This document shows positions 7,171 to 18,274 of a stretch of 64,000 nucleotides of DNA, one piece after another. Numbering within the stretch: position 1 is the first letter of the stretch; each line of letters opens with the position of its first letter. Source of the stretch: Opitutia bacterium (GTDB lineage: Bacteria > Verrucomicrobiota > Verrucomicrobiia > Opitutales > Opitutaceae); NCBI GenBank assembly GCA_016187925.1, contig JACPIS010000021.1:1-64000 (forward strand), in the 5' to 3' direction. The notes beneath the pieces were generated by a model that was not told the origin of the DNA, did no database searches, and was given only the letters and a program-made list of their open reading frames with translations. The position numbers and the translations under genes are program-made.

Positions 7171-7726
7171 TCGCTTCGCGCCAGAATTCGCGGAACTTCC
7201 GCAGGCGGTCCTTCTTTTCCTGATCGAGGTTGGGGTCGTTGAGCTGCAGGTCGAGGCACTCCATCAGGCGCGGGTCCGTCGCCTTGAGGTCGTCCTTCAG
7301 CGTGCGGAGCAGGTCTTCGACCGGCTCCCGCAGGTTTGGCGGCACTTTGCCGAACAGCCCCGTGGCCGACGTGCCGCCCTTGCCCGGCCCGAAGAGGCCG
7401 TTGCCCGTCGCGTCGATCATCTGCTCGATGGCGTGCAGTTTTTCCATGAAGCCGAGGATCGCGTCGGCGCTGCACTCGCCGAGTTGCAAACCGTGCTTGA
7501 GCTCTTGGAACGCGTTGACGACTCCGACGGCGGCCTGCCCCACGCCCACGGCGCGGCGGGCCGATTCCTCCACGGCCTTCTTCGTTTGCTCGGCGGATTT
7601 TTTGCTGTCGGGCGCGCAGGCGAACATCGCCACGACCAAGGCGATCAGCGCGATGACGATGGCCAGTTCGACCAGACCAAAGCCGCGGTTGGAGGCCAGG
7701 CGGCGGGAAACGGTGGGAGTTTTCAT
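7151..7726 (-). CDS. Hypothetical protein with type IV pilin-like N-terminus
   Basis: MKTPTVSRRLASNRGFGLVELAIVIALIALVVAMFACAP: GFGLVELAIVIALIAL resembles a prepilin peptide. Confidence 0.6.
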   Translation of the reverse strand: MKTPTVSRRLASNRGFGLVELAIVIALIALVVAMFACAPDSKKSAEQTKKAVEESARRAVGVGQAAVGVVNAFQELKHGLQLGECSADAILGFMEKLHAIEQMIDATGNGLFGPGKGGTSATGLFGKVPPNLREPVEDLLRTLKDDLKATDPRLMECLDLQLNDPNLDQEKKDRLRKFREFWREAMDALPK

Positions 7727-7734
7727 GTCGTGGT

Positions 7735-8838
7735 TCAGGGGAGAGAAATGTCCGCCCAGACGCAGGCGTGGTCGGAGGCTTCGTTCTGCGGGCCGGTGAC
7801 CTGCGAGAAGTGCGCCTCGTTTTTCACCAGCATGCCGCGGCGCTCGATGCCGACGGCCTGGATGGCGGCGAAGACCGGGTCGGACACGAGCAGGTAGTCG
7901 AGCTGCTGCTTGCCGCTGTGGTAGGTCCAGCGCGGCTGGTTCGCAAAACCGGCCCAATCGAACACGTCGTGCAGGCGCGGCACGGCGAGCAGCGGCTTCA
8001 GCGAGGCGTTCTTCGGGTCGGCGTTGAAGTCGCCCGCGACCACCACCCAGTCCTTCTTCAGATCGTAGCGGGCGAGGATCTCGCGCACGCGCGTCGTCTG
8101 CTTGAGGCGGCGGGCGTCGTTGCCCTGCGGCGTGCCGTAGCCCTGGCTCTTGAAGTGGTTGGCGAGCCACCAGAGCGTCTTGTTGCCGGGCAGGGCGATC
8201 TCGTACTCGGGGCAGTCGCGGCTGAAGATCGTGTGCGCATGGCCGGCCTTGTCCTTGTAACTGTCGTCCACGTGGCTGCGCACCGAGCGGATTTCGTGGC
8301 GGCTGTAGAGCCCGACGTCGATGCCGCGCGGGTCGTTGCCGTCGACGAGCAGCGTGTGCGGGAAATCGCCATGCTGCGGCTTGAGCACCTGGTCGTTGAA
8401 ACGCTCCAGCGCCGGCCGGCTCTCGGCCTCGACCACGCCGAGGAGGTCGGCCTGCACGGCGGCGATGACACGGCCGGTGTTGCGCGTCGCCTCGTCGTCC
8501 ACGCTCTCGCTCGTGAGTTCGACCCAGCCGATCCAGTCGCCGCGGCCCGCCACTTTCAGGCTGAGAACCTTCTGTTTGCTGACCGAGAAGAGTTTTCCCT
8601 TGGCCTGGTTCAGGTCGAACCACGGGTTGCCCTTGCCGCTGGCGAAACCGTATTTCGTGAGCAGGGCGACGATGGCCTGGCCGGTCGACCCGGTGTAGTT
8701 GTCGCGGGCGAGCAGAGTGGTGAGCTGGTCGATGTCTTCGAGGACCGGCTTGGCTTCGGCGGAAAATCCGGCGAGCTGCAGGAGCTTGGGCCGGCGGAAC
8801 AGATTGTTCAGGTTGTACGTGGCGATGCGCAGTTTCAT
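7735..8838 (-). CDS. Endonuclease/exonuclease/phosphatase family protein
   Basis: MKLRIATYNLNNLFR... NDPRGIDVGLYSRHEI ... VVVAGDFNADP ... NEASDHACVWADI. Confidence 0.85.
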   Translation of the reverse strand: MKLRIATYNLNNLFRRPKLLQLAGFSAEAKPVLEDIDQLTTLLARDNYTGSTGQAIVALLTKYGFASGKGNPWFDLNQAKGKLFSVSKQKVLSLKVAGRGDWIGWVELTSESVDDEATRNTGRVIAAVQADLLGVVEAESRPALERFNDQVLKPQHGDFPHTLLVDGNDPRGIDVGLYSRHEIRSVRSHVDDSYKDKAGHAHTIFSRDCPEYEIALPGNKTLWWLANHFKSQGYGTPQGNDARRLKQTTRVREILARYDLKKDWVVVAGDFNADPKNASLKPLLAVPRLHDVFDWAGFANQPRWTYHSGKQQLDYLLVSDPVFAAIQAVGIERRGMLVKNEAHFSQVTGPQNEASDHACVWADISLP

Positions 8839-9048
8839 GGCGTGGGGAGGGGAGGGCGCGAGTATAGCGCCTGGAGCCCCTCGACCGAGCGGGCGAATCA
8901 CCTGAAATTAGGTCGTGGGCCTTGGCTGCGGCCGTTCGCCGGGCGCTGCAGCCCCGGTGCGCTGAGCGGTTGGCCTTTTGAGTCGACGCCGTTTGACGCG
9001 CGGCTAGCGTCCGCCCGTTGCCCGGGGCCAGGGCAGAAGAAAGGCCCC

Positions 9049-10893
9049 ATGAAACCCACGATGTCTCGCGCGCTGTTCGGCGCGCTTCTTTTCAGCGTCG
9101 CGTTCGCCGCGGCATTGCCCGCCCAGGAACGTCTCACGCCGGAGCAGGCCCGCGGCCGGGCGGAGTCGCTCCGCGCGGAGATCGCGCACCACGACGAACT
9201 CTACTTCAAGCGATCCGCCCCGGAGATCAGCGATGCCGCCTACGACCGGTTGAAGCGCGAGCTTGCGGCGCTGGAGCGGGAGTATTCCGCGCTGGCCACC
9301 GGCGATGCGGCGCCGGGCGACGACCGCACGGGCGGTTTCCCCACGCTGCGGCACCGCACCCGCATGCTCGGGCTCGCCAAGACCTACACCGAGGCGGAGC
9401 TGCGCGCCTTCCTCGCGCAGGCGCGGCGGCAGGCGGGCGCCGCGGCGGTCGGCTTTGTCATCGAACCGAAGTTCGACGGTCTCGCCATCAGCGTCACCTA
9501 TGAACGCGGGCAACTCGTGCGCGCCGTCACGCGCGGCGACGGCACCGAGGGCGATGACGTGACGGCGAACTTTCTCGCGCTGTGCGCCGTGCCGCGCCGT
9601 CTGGCATCCGCGGTGGCCGTGCCGGAGGTCATCGAGCTGCGCGGGGAAGTCTTCATGACCTACGCCGAGTTCCGGCGCATCAACGCCGAGGCGGCGGCTG
9701 CGGGCGGCGAGCCGTTCGCCCATCCGCGCAATCTCGCCGCGGGCACGCTGAAGCAGCAAGCGGCCGGCAGTCCGCACCGGCAGTTGGAGGTGGTTTTCTA
9801 CGGCTGGGGCGCCGTCGAACCGGCGGCGCTCGCGCCCGCGTCGCAACAGGACTTGCACCGGCTGATCCGCGCGTGGGGCCTGCCCGGAGTGGAGGACGCC
9901 CGCCTGGGCGAAACCGACGACGCCGTCTGGCGGGCCGTGCAGGAGTTCGGCGCGAAGCGGGCCAAATGGCCGTTTCCGACCGACGGGGCGGTGGTGAAGG
10001 TCGATGCGGTCGCGCTGCGCAGCCGCTTGGGCGAGACCGGCGATGTGCCGCGCTGGGCCGTCGCCTACAAGTTTCCACCCGACCAAGCCGTCACCCGGGT
10101 GCTCGGCATCACCTTGCAGATCGGCCGCACCGGTGCGCTCACGCCGGTGGCGGAGCTCGAGCCGGTGAAGCTCGGCGGCTCCGTGATCCGGCGTGTGTCG
10201 CTGCACAATCGCGACGAGATCGCCCGGCGCGACATCCGGGTCGGCGATTTTGTCCGCATCGAGAAAGCCGGGGAGATCATTCCCGCCGTCGTCGGCGTGG
10301 ACAAAGACCGGCGTCCGTCCGGCGCGGGCCCGTTTGTGTTTCCCGTGGAATGTCCGTCCTGCCGCACGCGGCTGGCCGCGGAGGCCGGGGTGAGCGCGGT
10401 GCGCTGTCCGAACCGCGCGTGCCCGGCGCAGGTGCAGCGGCGACTCGAATACTTCGCGTCAGATGATTGCGCCGACCTGGCGGGCTTCGGCCCGGGCGTG
10501 ATTGCGAAGCTGGTCGACCAACGGCTGGTTCGCGAGCCGGCCGATCTGTTCGGACTGGAGCCGGCCCGCTTGAAGACGACGGTCGGCGAGAAAACGGCGG
10601 CCAAACTGCTCGCGGCGGCGGCGCAGGGGCGCGCCCGCGAGCATTGGCGCTTCGTCCTCGGGCTCGGGGTCGCCGGGGTGGGGCCGGCGTCGGCGAAGGC
10701 GGTGGCCCGGCGTTTTCCCGACCTCGCGGCGCTGTCGCAGGCGGCGACGGCGGACTGGCTCGATGCATCCGGGGCGAGCTCGCGCGTGCCCGGGCTCAGC
10801 GACGAGGCCGCGCGCGCCTGGGCGGAGTTTCTGGCGGTGCCCGACAATCGGGCGACTGTGGAGCGCCTGCATGCCGCGATCCATATCCGCTGA
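9049..10893 (+). CDS. ligA: NAD-dependent DNA ligase with N-terminal signal-like peptide, apparently lacking BRCT
   Basis: EPKFDGLAISVTYERG (KxDG), GDGTEGDDVTANF, Zn-finger CPSCRTRL...CPNRACPAQ, HhH region; begins MKPTMSRALFGALLFSVAFAAALPAQERL; ends at ATVERLHAAIHIR. Confidence 0.9.
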   Translation: MKPTMSRALFGALLFSVAFAAALPAQERLTPEQARGRAESLRAEIAHHDELYFKRSAPEISDAAYDRLKRELAALEREYSALATGDAAPGDDRTGGFPTLRHRTRMLGLAKTYTEAELRAFLAQARRQAGAAAVGFVIEPKFDGLAISVTYERGQLVRAVTRGDGTEGDDVTANFLALCAVPRRLASAVAVPEVIELRGEVFMTYAEFRRINAEAAAAGGEPFAHPRNLAAGTLKQQAAGSPHRQLEVVFYGWGAVEPAALAPASQQDLHRLIRAWGLPGVEDARLGETDDAVWRAVQEFGAKRAKWPFPTDGAVVKVDAVALRSRLGETGDVPRWAVAYKFPPDQAVTRVLGITLQIGRTGALTPVAELEPVKLGGSVIRRVSLHNRDEIARRDIRVGDFVRIEKAGEIIPAVVGVDKDRRPSGAGPFVFPVECPSCRTRLAAEAGVSAVRCPNRACPAQVQRRLEYFASDDCADLAGFGPGVIAKLVDQRLVREPADLFGLEPARLKTTVGEKTAAKLLAAAAQGRAREHWRFVLGLGVAGVGPASAKAVARRFPDLAALSQAATADWLDASGASSRVPGLSDEAARAWAEFLAVPDNRATVERLHAAIHIR

Positions 10894-10938
10894 CGAAGCG
10901 GGCTGGCGCTGGCGCCGGGTTTCGTTTTCTCTGGAGGC

Positions 10939-11727
10939 ATGGAAGTCGTCTTTCTCGGCACGGGCACGTCGCAGGGCGTGCCGATGATCGCCTGCAATTG
11001 CGCGGTCTGCACCTCCGCCGACGCGCGCAACCGGCGCACGCGGGCGAGCATCCATGTCGTGATGGACGGCCTGCACGTGCAGGTCGACGCCACGCCGGAA
11101 TTCCGGGTCCAGTGCCTGAGGGAGAAGATCGAGCAGCTCGACGTCTTCATCCTGACACACGGTCACGCCGATCACATCACCGGCATGGACGACCTCCGGC
11201 GCTTCTGCGACCTGATCGGCGGCCAGGCGCTGACGGTTTACACGACCGATGAAGGCAAGGCGCGCGTGTTGTCGGTTTTCCCCTACACGATCGCCGAGCG
11301 TCCGGTCTCGAAGGGCTACGCCGCTTTCAAGCTCGCCGACATGCCGCCCGCGCTCGAATTTCCGCAGGGCACCATCCGCTCCACGCTGCTGCCCCACGGC
11401 GGCATCAACACGCTCGGGCTGGTCTTCGAAGAGCGGTCGTCGGGGAAAAAGTTCGTCTATTACAACGACTGCAAGTGCGTGCCGCCCGAAGCCGTCGCGC
11501 TGGCCAAGGCCGCCGAGGTTGTCGTGCTCGACGGCCTGCGGGTCGAGCCGCACCCGTCGCACATGAACATCGCGGAAGCGTGCGCCGCCGCGACCGAGAT
11601 CGGCGCGCCGACGACCTACCTCACGCACCTCACGCACGGCGTCGACCATGAGACGTGGAGCCGTCGACTCGCCACTGAGCATCCGGGCGTGCTGCTCGCC
11701 TACGACGGCCTGCGCCTGAAGCTCTAG
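10939..11727 (+). CDS. MBL-fold metallohydrolase (PhnP-like)
   Basis: FLGTGTSQGVP...C-x-C-x2-C and LTHGHADHITGMDDLRR. Confidence 0.85.
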   Translation: MEVVFLGTGTSQGVPMIACNCAVCTSADARNRRTRASIHVVMDGLHVQVDATPEFRVQCLREKIEQLDVFILTHGHADHITGMDDLRRFCDLIGGQALTVYTTDEGKARVLSVFPYTIAERPVSKGYAAFKLADMPPALEFPQGTIRSTLLPHGGINTLGLVFEERSSGKKFVYYNDCKCVPPEAVALAKAAEVVVLDGLRVEPHPSHMNIAEACAAATEIGAPTTYLTHLTHGVDHETWSRRLATEHPGVLLAYDGLRLKL

Positions 11728-11792
11728 CCGGTCCGGATTGTTTCATTCACCGTGGGTCCGATACCGCGGAGATCGTTCCGGCTTGGTCTCGT

Positions 11793-11870
11793 TGTAGGAG
11801 CCTGCTGGCAGGCGATAGGGGACGCGCGCCGACGGATCGTGCGCTGAATCGCCTGCAAGCAGGCTCCTAC
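11793..11870. repeat. REP-like inverted repeat
   Basis: gtaggagcctgctggcaggcgat ... atcgcctgcaagcaggctcctac. Confidence 0.85.
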
Positions 11871-12076
11871 AAATATGAAAACAAGGGGAGGCAAGTTGAG
11901 ATGGCGCGGGTTCGATCCAATGCCCCGGAGATATTTACGGAGACGCGGCGCCCCCGCTGCGTTTTCACTTGGAAACCGGGATGGGGGCGTCCCGGCTCCA
12001 GTCGCTTCCTCGCGTACCAGCCTCGGTTTGCGTCATATCTAACCGAAGGAAGAAAAGTCGCTTGCTTAATTCCCAC

Positions 12077-12093
12077 TAATCTAATGTAGATTA
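12077..12093. promoter_or_regulatory. Putative operator palindrome upstream of the Rrf2 regulator
   Basis: TAATCTA-ATG-TAGATTA, perfect 7-bp arms, 16 bp before the start codon. Confidence 0.5.
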
Positions 12094-12108
12094 AGCCAGT
12101 ATCCGTAT

Positions 12109-12684
12109 ATGAAGCTCTCCAAACGCGGCGAATACGCCCTCCGCTCGCTGATCAACCTCGGCATCGCCGCCAAGGTCCAGCGACCGCTCTTGCGCGTGAC
12201 GGAGCTCGCCAAGGCGGAGGACCTGCCGGTCAAGTTTCTGGAGCAGGTGATGCAGCAGCTCCGCGAGGCCGGTTTCGTGGAGAGCGTCCGCGGCAAGCAC
12301 GGCGGCTACCGCCTCGCCCAGCCCGCGGCCAAGATCACCATCGGCGCGGTCGTGCGGCTGATCGATGGCCCGCTGGCGCCCATCGGCTGCGTCAGCCAGA
12401 CCGCCTACGAGCCGTGCAACTGCCCGGACGAGGCGCATTGCGGCCTGCGTATGCTCATGCTCGACGTGCGCAACGCCATCGCCGCCATCCTCGACCGCTA
12501 CACGCTCGCCGACGTCGTCGAGGTGACCACGCGCAAGCTGACCACCAGCGGCCTGCCGCTGCCGTTCAGCCAGCCGGCCGCGGTGCCCGCCGTCCGTCGC
12601 CCGCGCACCGCCGGCGCGCGCAAGCCTTTCACCAGTCCCACCGAAGGGGTCGTCCACCAACTTCTCGGAGATTACGCCATATGA
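12109..12684 (+). CDS. Rrf2 family transcriptional regulator (IscR/CymR-like)
   Basis: MKLSKRGEYALRSLINLG...GKHGGYRLAQP; cysteine-rich C...PCNCPDEAHC. Confidence 0.9.
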   Translation: MKLSKRGEYALRSLINLGIAAKVQRPLLRVTELAKAEDLPVKFLEQVMQQLREAGFVESVRGKHGGYRLAQPAAKITIGAVVRLIDGPLAPIGCVSQTAYEPCNCPDEAHCGLRMLMLDVRNAIAAILDRYTLADVVEVTTRKLTTSGLPLPFSQPAAVPAVRRPRTAGARKPFTSPTEGVVHQLLGDYAI

Positions 12685-12869
12685 GCAAAGTCGTTCCCCC
12701 TTCCCCCGACACCGTGCCGCCGGAGTGGCTGCGCGTCGTCCAGCAAAAGGTCGAATCCCTGCGCTTCGGCGTGGTGCAACTCGTCGTCCACGACGGGCGC
12801 GTCACGCAGATCGAGCGCACCGAGAAGACCCGGCTCGCCGGCGCCGGCGGCCGCGAAAACACCGACTGA
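12681..12869 (+). CDS. YezD/DUF2292-like small protein (62 aa)
   Basis: VQQKVESLRFGVVQLVVHDGRVTQIERTEKTRL; overlaps the regulator stop. Confidence 0.75.
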   Translation: MSKVVPPSPDTVPPEWLRVVQQKVESLRFGVVQLVVHDGRVTQIERTEKTRLAGAGGRENTD

Positions 12870-12985
12870 TTTTCCGCTCCGCCCACCGCACCCGCGGAGG
12901 CGGCCACACCGACCCAACCCAGCCCATCGCAACCGACTGACCCGACCACGGGAAGTTCCCATGACGACCATCCAGACCCACCTCC

Positions 12986-14377
12986 ATGAGGAACTCCTCA
13001 CTCTTGAAACCCGCCCCGGCGCTCGCGGCCGCACTGGCGCTCCTGTCCGTCTTCCCGCCGCTCCTCCGCGCCGCTGAGGGCGACGATCTGAAACTGCTGC
13101 GCGAGCAGCTCCACGCCCTCGAACAGAAGATCCTCGTGCTCGAACGCAAACAAGAGCTCCGCGACGATGACTCCGCCGCCGCCGCCAAGGCCGCCGCGAA
13201 GGTCACCGTCAACGACAAGGGCTTCACGCTCGCCTCGGCCGACGGCGCCAACTCGCTCCGGCTGCGCGGCCTCGTGCAGCTCGATGCGCGGACTTTCTTC
13301 AACGACAACGGCATCACCAACAATGCCTTTGTGCTGCGCCGCGCGCGGCTCATCGCCGAAGGCACGTTCGCCAAGAATTTCAACTTCCAGCTCGTGCCCG
13401 AGTTCGGTGGCAGCAGCGTCAGCCTCGTCGACGCCACGCTCGGCGTGAACGTTTCGAAGGAACTTCAGTTCAAGTTCGGCCGCCAGAAGTCGCCGGTCGG
13501 CCTCGAGCTGCTCCAGTCCGACTCGTGGACGTTCTTCAACGAGCGTTCACTTGTCACCAACCTCGTGCCCAACCGCGACGCCGGTGTGCTCGCCACGGGT
13601 GACCTGCTCGGCGGGCGCGTCAACTACTCCGTCGGCCTCTTCGGCGGCGTGGCCGATGCCGCCAGCACCACCAACACGGATTTCGACAACGAGAAGGAGG
13701 CCGTCGCGCGCGTGTTCGTCTCGCCCTTCAAGGACGCCGCCGGCTCGCCCGTGCAGGGTCTCTCCTTCGGTGTTGCGGTCAGCACCGGCCGCGCGAAGAC
13801 CGCCTCCGGCCGTACCAGCGGCTACCGGACCGACGGCCAGCAGACGTTCTTCAGCTACGCCACCACGACCATCGCCGACGGCCAGAACTGGCGCGTCGCG
13901 CCGCAATTCAACTACCGCTACGGCTCCTTCGGCGCGCTCGGCGAGTATGTCGTCTCCACGGTGAACGTCCGCCCGAGTGCGACCGGCCCGAAGCGCGAGT
14001 TGCAGAACAAAGCCTGGCAGCTCTCCGCGGGCTACGTGCTCACGGGCGAGGACTCGTCCTACAACGGCGTGGTGCCGCGCTCGAACTTCGATTTCGCCGC
14101 CGGCACCTGGGGCGCGGTCGAGGTCGCCGCGCGCTACGCCAACCTGCGCATCGATGACGGCGCCTTCCCGGTCTACGCCTCCGCCGCCAGCAACGCCAAT
14201 GAGGCCACCTCGCTCGGCCTCGGCCTGAACTGGTATCTCAGCAAGACGGTCCGCTTCACCTTCGACTTCTACCAGACGCAGTTTGGCTTCGCGCCCGGCG
14301 CTCCCGCCGTGTCCAATGCGCCGGTCCTGCGGCAGGACGAGCGCGCACTTATCACGCGTTTCCAAGTCTCATTCTAA
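12986..14377 (+). CDS. OprO/OprP-like porin
   Basis: Signal peptide, coiled-coil N-terminus, [15 protein letters not shown]...[27 protein letters not shown]...[12 protein letters not shown], terminal F. Confidence 0.85.
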   Translation: MRNSSLLKPAPALAAALALLSVFPPLLRAAEGDDLKLLREQLHALEQKILVLERKQELRDDDSAAAAKAAAKVTVNDKGFTLASADGANSLRLRGLVQLDARTFFNDNGITNNAFVLRRARLIAEGTFAKNFNFQLVPEFGGSSVSLVDATLGVNVSKELQFKFGRQKSPVGLELLQSDSWTFFNERSLVTNLVPNRDAGVLATGDLLGGRVNYSVGLFGGVADAASTTNTDFDNEKEAVARVFVSPFKDAAGSPVQGLSFGVAVSTGRAKTASGRTSGYRTDGQQTFFSYATTTIADGQNWRVAPQFNYRYGSFGALGEYVVSTVNVRPSATGPKRELQNKAWQLSAGYVLTGEDSSYNGVVPRSNFDFAAGTWGAVEVAARYANLRIDDGAFPVYASAASNANEATSLGLGLNWYLSKTVRFTFDFYQTQFGFAPGAPAVSNAPVLRQDERALITRFQVSF

Positions 14378-14399
14378 ATTTTTCCCGCGACATTCAGTC

Positions 14400-15392
14400 A
14401 TGAAACTTTCCACCCTTTTTCTCGCGGCACTCTCTCTCGCCGCTGGCGCGCTGGCCCCGGCGAAAACCGTCGAGCTGCTCAACGTCTCCTACGATCCCAC
14501 GCGCGAACTCTACGCGGATTTCAACCGGGCGTTTGCCGCCCATTGGAAGGCGAAGACCGGCGACGACGTCGTGATCAAGCAGTCCCACGGCGGCTCCGGC
14601 AAGCAGGCCCGCGCCGTGATCGACGGCCTGCCGGCCGACGTGGTCACGCTCGCCCTCGCCGGCGACGTGAACGCGCTCTACGACATCGCCAAGATCATCC
14701 CGCGCGACTGGCAGCAGCGGTTGCCGGACAATTCCACGCCCTACACAAGCACCATCGTGTTCCTCGTGCGCAAGGGCAACCCGCGCGGCATCCGCGACTG
14801 GGACGACCTCGTGAAGCCGGGCGTCTCCGTCGTCACGCCCAACCCGAAGACCTCCGGTGGCGCGCGCTGGAACTATCTCGCCGCCTGGGCCTACGCGCTG
14901 CGCAAGCAGGGCAGCGAGGGCGCCGCGCAGCAGTTCGTCGGCGCGCTCTACCGCAACGTGCCGGTGCTCGACAGCGGCGCGCGCGGCTCCACCTCGACCT
15001 TTGTGCAGCGCGGCATCGGCGACGTGCTGCTCGCGTGGGAGAACGAGGCGTTCCTCGCGCTGAAGGAGTTCGGTGCCGACAAGTTCGAGATCGTCGTGCC
15101 GTCGCTCAGCATCCTCGCCGAGCCGCCCGTGACCGTGGTCGACAAGGTCGTCCGCAAGAAGGGCACCGAGGCCGTCGCCCGCGCCTACCTCGAATACCTT
15201 TATTCGGAGGAGGGGCAGGAGATCGCCGGCCGCAACTTCTATCGTCCGCGCAACCCGACCGTGGCCGCGAAATACGCCAGCGTGTTCCCGCAGCTCCAAC
15301 TCGTGACCATCGACGCCGACTTCGGCGGCTGGGCCAAGGCCCAGAAAATTCACTTCGCCGACGGCGGCGTCTTCGACCAGATCTACCAGTAG
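14400..15392 (+). CDS. Sulfate ABC transporter substrate-binding protein
   Basis: [17 protein letters not shown]...[26 protein letters not shown]. Confidence 0.95.
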   Translation: MKLSTLFLAALSLAAGALAPAKTVELLNVSYDPTRELYADFNRAFAAHWKAKTGDDVVIKQSHGGSGKQARAVIDGLPADVVTLALAGDVNALYDIAKIIPRDWQQRLPDNSTPYTSTIVFLVRKGNPRGIRDWDDLVKPGVSVVTPNPKTSGGARWNYLAAWAYALRKQGSEGAAQQFVGALYRNVPVLDSGARGSTSTFVQRGIGDVLLAWENEAFLALKEFGADKFEIVVPSLSILAEPPVTVVDKVVRKKGTEAVARAYLEYLYSEEGQEIAGRNFYRPRNPTVAAKYASVFPQLQLVTIDADFGGWAKAQKIHFADGGVFDQIYQ

Positions 15393-15463
15393 CAAACTCA
15401 CCACTCACCGGCGGACGCGCCCGTCCAGCGACCCGCGCGCCCGCCTCCTCTTCCAACCCAACC

Positions 15464-16324
15464 ATGAGCACCGCTGTCGCCAGCCCTATTGCCGCCCCGT
15501 CGAGCCCATCGCGCCGCGTGCTGCCGGGCTTCGGGCTGTCGCTCGGGTTCACGCTGCTCTATCTCGGGCTCATTGTGCTGCTCCCCCTGTCGGCGGCGTT
15601 CCTCAAGACCGCGGGCATGACATTGGAGGATTTCTGGACAACGATCACGGCGCCGCGTGTGCTCGCGTCCTACCGTCTGAGTTTTGGCGCGTCGTTGCTG
15701 GCCGGAGCGGTCAACGCCGTGTTCGGCCTGCTGGTGGCGTGGGTGCTCGCGCGTTATTCGTTTCCGGGCCGGCGCATCATCGACGCGCTGGTGGATCTGC
15801 CGTTTGCGCTGCCGACCGCCGTCGCGGGCATCGCGCTCGCTGCGGTTTATGCCGAGAACGGCTGGATCGGCCGGCTGCTCCAGCCCTACGGCATCAAGGT
15901 GGCCTACACGGAGTGGGGCGTGCTCGTGGCGCTCACGTTCATCGGTCTGCCTTTTGTCGTGCGCACGCTGCAGCCGGTGATCGAGGGTCTCGAGCCGGAG
16001 CTGGAGGAGGCCGCGGCCAGCCTCGGGGCCACGCGCCTGCAGACGTTGCGCCGGGTGATTTTTCCGGAGCTGCTGCCGCCGCTCCTCACGGGGTTCTCGC
16101 TGGCGTTCGCCCGGGCGCTGGGCGAGTACGGCTCGGTCGTCTTCATCTCGGGCAACATGCCCATGCGCACGGAAATCACGCCGCTGCTCATCATCACCAA
16201 GCTCGAACAATACGACTATCGCGGCGCCACTGCGCTCGCGGTCGTGATGCTGGTGACCTCTTTCGGCGTGCTGCTGCTCATCAACACGCTCCAGAAATGG
16301 AGCAGCTGGAGGAATCGCGTCTGA
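15464..16324 (+). CDS. cysT: Sulfate ABC transporter permease CysT
   Basis: [23 protein letters not shown]...; permease motif; order Sbp-CysT-CysW-CysA. Confidence 0.93.
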   Translation: MSTAVASPIAAPSSPSRRVLPGFGLSLGFTLLYLGLIVLLPLSAAFLKTAGMTLEDFWTTITAPRVLASYRLSFGASLLAGAVNAVFGLLVAWVLARYSFPGRRIIDALVDLPFALPTAVAGIALAAVYAENGWIGRLLQPYGIKVAYTEWGVLVALTFIGLPFVVRTLQPVIEGLEPELEEAAASLGATRLQTLRRVIFPELLPPLLTGFSLAFARALGEYGSVVFISGNMPMRTEITPLLIITKLEQYDYRGATALAVVMLVTSFGVLLLINTLQKWSSWRNRV

Positions 16325-16325
16325 C

Positions 16326-17195
16326 ATGGCCGGCCCCGCCACCAGTCTCGCCGCCCGTCCCGCCGCCGCCGCGCCGCGCGGCCAGTCCGACCCGGTCTGG
16401 TTGAAATGGACGCTGCTCACCGTGGCGCTGGCGTTCCTCGCGCTGTTTCTCGTGGTGCCGCTGGCGGCGGTGTTCACCGAGGCGCTGCGGCGCGGGTTCG
16501 GGGCGTATTTCACGGCGTTTGCCGACGCCGACGCGCTGGCAGCCATCAAGCTCACGTTTCTCGCCGCGGGCATCGCCGTGCCGTGCAATCTCGTGTTCGG
16601 CGTGGCCGCCTCGTGGGCGATCGCGAAGTTCAATTTCCGGGGCAAGAGCGTGCTGATCACGCTCATCGACCTGCCGTTCGCGGTGTCACCGGTCATCTCG
16701 GGCCTGATCTACGTGCTGATGTTCGGCGCGCAGGGCTGGCTCGGGCCCTGGCTGCACGAGCACGACATCGAGATCATCTTCGCCGTGCCGGGCATCGTGC
16801 TGGCGACGGTGTTCGTCACGTTTCCGTTCGTGGCGCGCGAGCTCATCCCGCTGATGCAGGCGCAGGGCAACGACGAGGAACTGGCCGCCGTGACGCTCGG
16901 CGCCAACGGCTGGCAGACGTTCTGGCACGTGACGCTGCCGAACATCCGCTGGGGTCTCTTCTACGGCGTCATCCTCTGCAACGCCCGCGCGATGGGCGAA
17001 TTCGGCGCAGTGTCGGTCGTCAGCGGCCACATCCGCGGCGAGACCAACACCATCCCGTTGCAGGTGGAGATTCTCTACAACGAATACAACTTCGTCGCGG
17101 CCTTCGCCGTCGCGTCGCTGCTGGCCCTGCTGGCGCTGGTGACGCTGGCCCTGAAGAGCCTCGTCGAATGGCGCGCGCACCGCGCCACCGAATGA
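16326..17195 (+). CDS. cysW: Sulfate ABC transporter permease CysW
   Basis: ABC permease with [36 protein letters not shown]. Confidence 0.93.
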   Translation: MAGPATSLAARPAAAAPRGQSDPVWLKWTLLTVALAFLALFLVVPLAAVFTEALRRGFGAYFTAFADADALAAIKLTFLAAGIAVPCNLVFGVAASWAIAKFNFRGKSVLITLIDLPFAVSPVISGLIYVLMFGAQGWLGPWLHEHDIEIIFAVPGIVLATVFVTFPFVARELIPLMQAQGNDEELAAVTLGANGWQTFWHVTLPNIRWGLFYGVILCNARAMGEFGAVSVVSGHIRGETNTIPLQVEILYNEYNFVAAFAVASLLALLALVTLALKSLVEWRAHRATE

Positions 17196-17201
17196 TTTCC
17201 C

Positions 17202-18251
17202 ATGAGCGTTGAAGTCGACCACATCCGCAAGACCTTCGGCCGCTACACGGCTCTCGACAACGTGAGCCTCCACGTGCCCAGCGGCCGGCTCACGGCGCTG
17301 CTCGGCCCGTCCGGCTCGGGCAAGACCACGCTGTTGCGCATCATCGCGGGGCTCGAGTTCGCCGACGCGGGTTCGGGGCGGGTGAGCTTTCACGGCGAGG
17401 ACGTGACGAACACCGCGGCCGGCGAGCGGCGCGTGGGCTTTGTTTTTCAACATTACGCGCTCTTCCGGCACATGACGGTGTTCGACAACGTCGCCTTCGG
17501 CCTGAAGGTGCGCCGGCGCCGCGAGCGGCCGTCGCGTGACGAGATCCGCGACCGGGTGCACAAGCTTCTCAAGCTCGTGCAGCTCGAGGAATACGCCGGC
17601 CGGCTGCCCACGCAGCTCTCCGGCGGCCAGCGGCAGCGCGTGGCGCTGGCCCGCGCCCTCGCGGTCGAGCCGAAGGTGCTGTTGCTCGACGAACCCTTCG
17701 GCGCGCTCGACGCCAAGGTGCGCAAGGAGCTGCGCCGCTGGCTGCGCCGCCTGCACGAGGAGGTGCATCTCACGACGCTCTTCGTCACGCACGATCAGGA
17801 GGAAGCGCTCGAGATCGCCGACGAGGTGGTGATCATGAACCAGGCGCGCATCGAGCAACGTGGCACGCCGCAGGAGGTCTACGACCATCCGGCTTCGCCC
17901 TTCGTCTACGAGTTCCTCGGCCATGTGAACCGCGTGACGCTGCCCTCGGCCGGCTTCGAGGCGGCGGACAGCTTCAGCGACAATGGCGCGCGCGTGGCCT
18001 ATGTGCGGCCGCACGATGTGGCCGTGAGCCCGTACACGGCCGGCGCGGACGGCGAGGCAGCCATCGTGCGCTCCCTCCACACCGCCGGGCCGGTGGCGCG
18101 GGTCACCTGCGAGCGGACGAACCCCGCGGGCGAGTTCATCGAGGCCGAGATTCCCCGCCAGCGGCTTGACGAGCTGGAGCTGGCCGCCGGCGACATCGTG
18201 CTGCTGCGCATGCGCCGCGCCCGCCGTTTCACCGAGGATTTCGCGATCTGA
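17202..18251 (+). CDS. cysA: Sulfate ABC transporter ATP-binding protein CysA
   Basis: [38 protein letters not shown]. Confidence 0.95.
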   Translation: MSVEVDHIRKTFGRYTALDNVSLHVPSGRLTALLGPSGSGKTTLLRIIAGLEFADAGSGRVSFHGEDVTNTAAGERRVGFVFQHYALFRHMTVFDNVAFGLKVRRRRERPSRDEIRDRVHKLLKLVQLEEYAGRLPTQLSGGQRQRVALARALAVEPKVLLLDEPFGALDAKVRKELRRWLRRLHEEVHLTTLFVTHDQEEALEIADEVVIMNQARIEQRGTPQEVYDHPASPFVYEFLGHVNRVTLPSAGFEAADSFSDNGARVAYVRPHDVAVSPYTAGADGEAAIVRSLHTAGPVARVTCERTNPAGEFIEAEIPRQRLDELELAAGDIVLLRMRRARRFTEDFAI

Positions 18252-18274
18252 AGAGGTTCTGGCCGAGGGGAGGC

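Noticed and set aside
7768-9048. N-terminal extension of the 1041-aa ligase ORF
   Set aside because: Runs antisense to the endonuclease gene; the ligase start at 9049 with signal-like sequence is more plausible.
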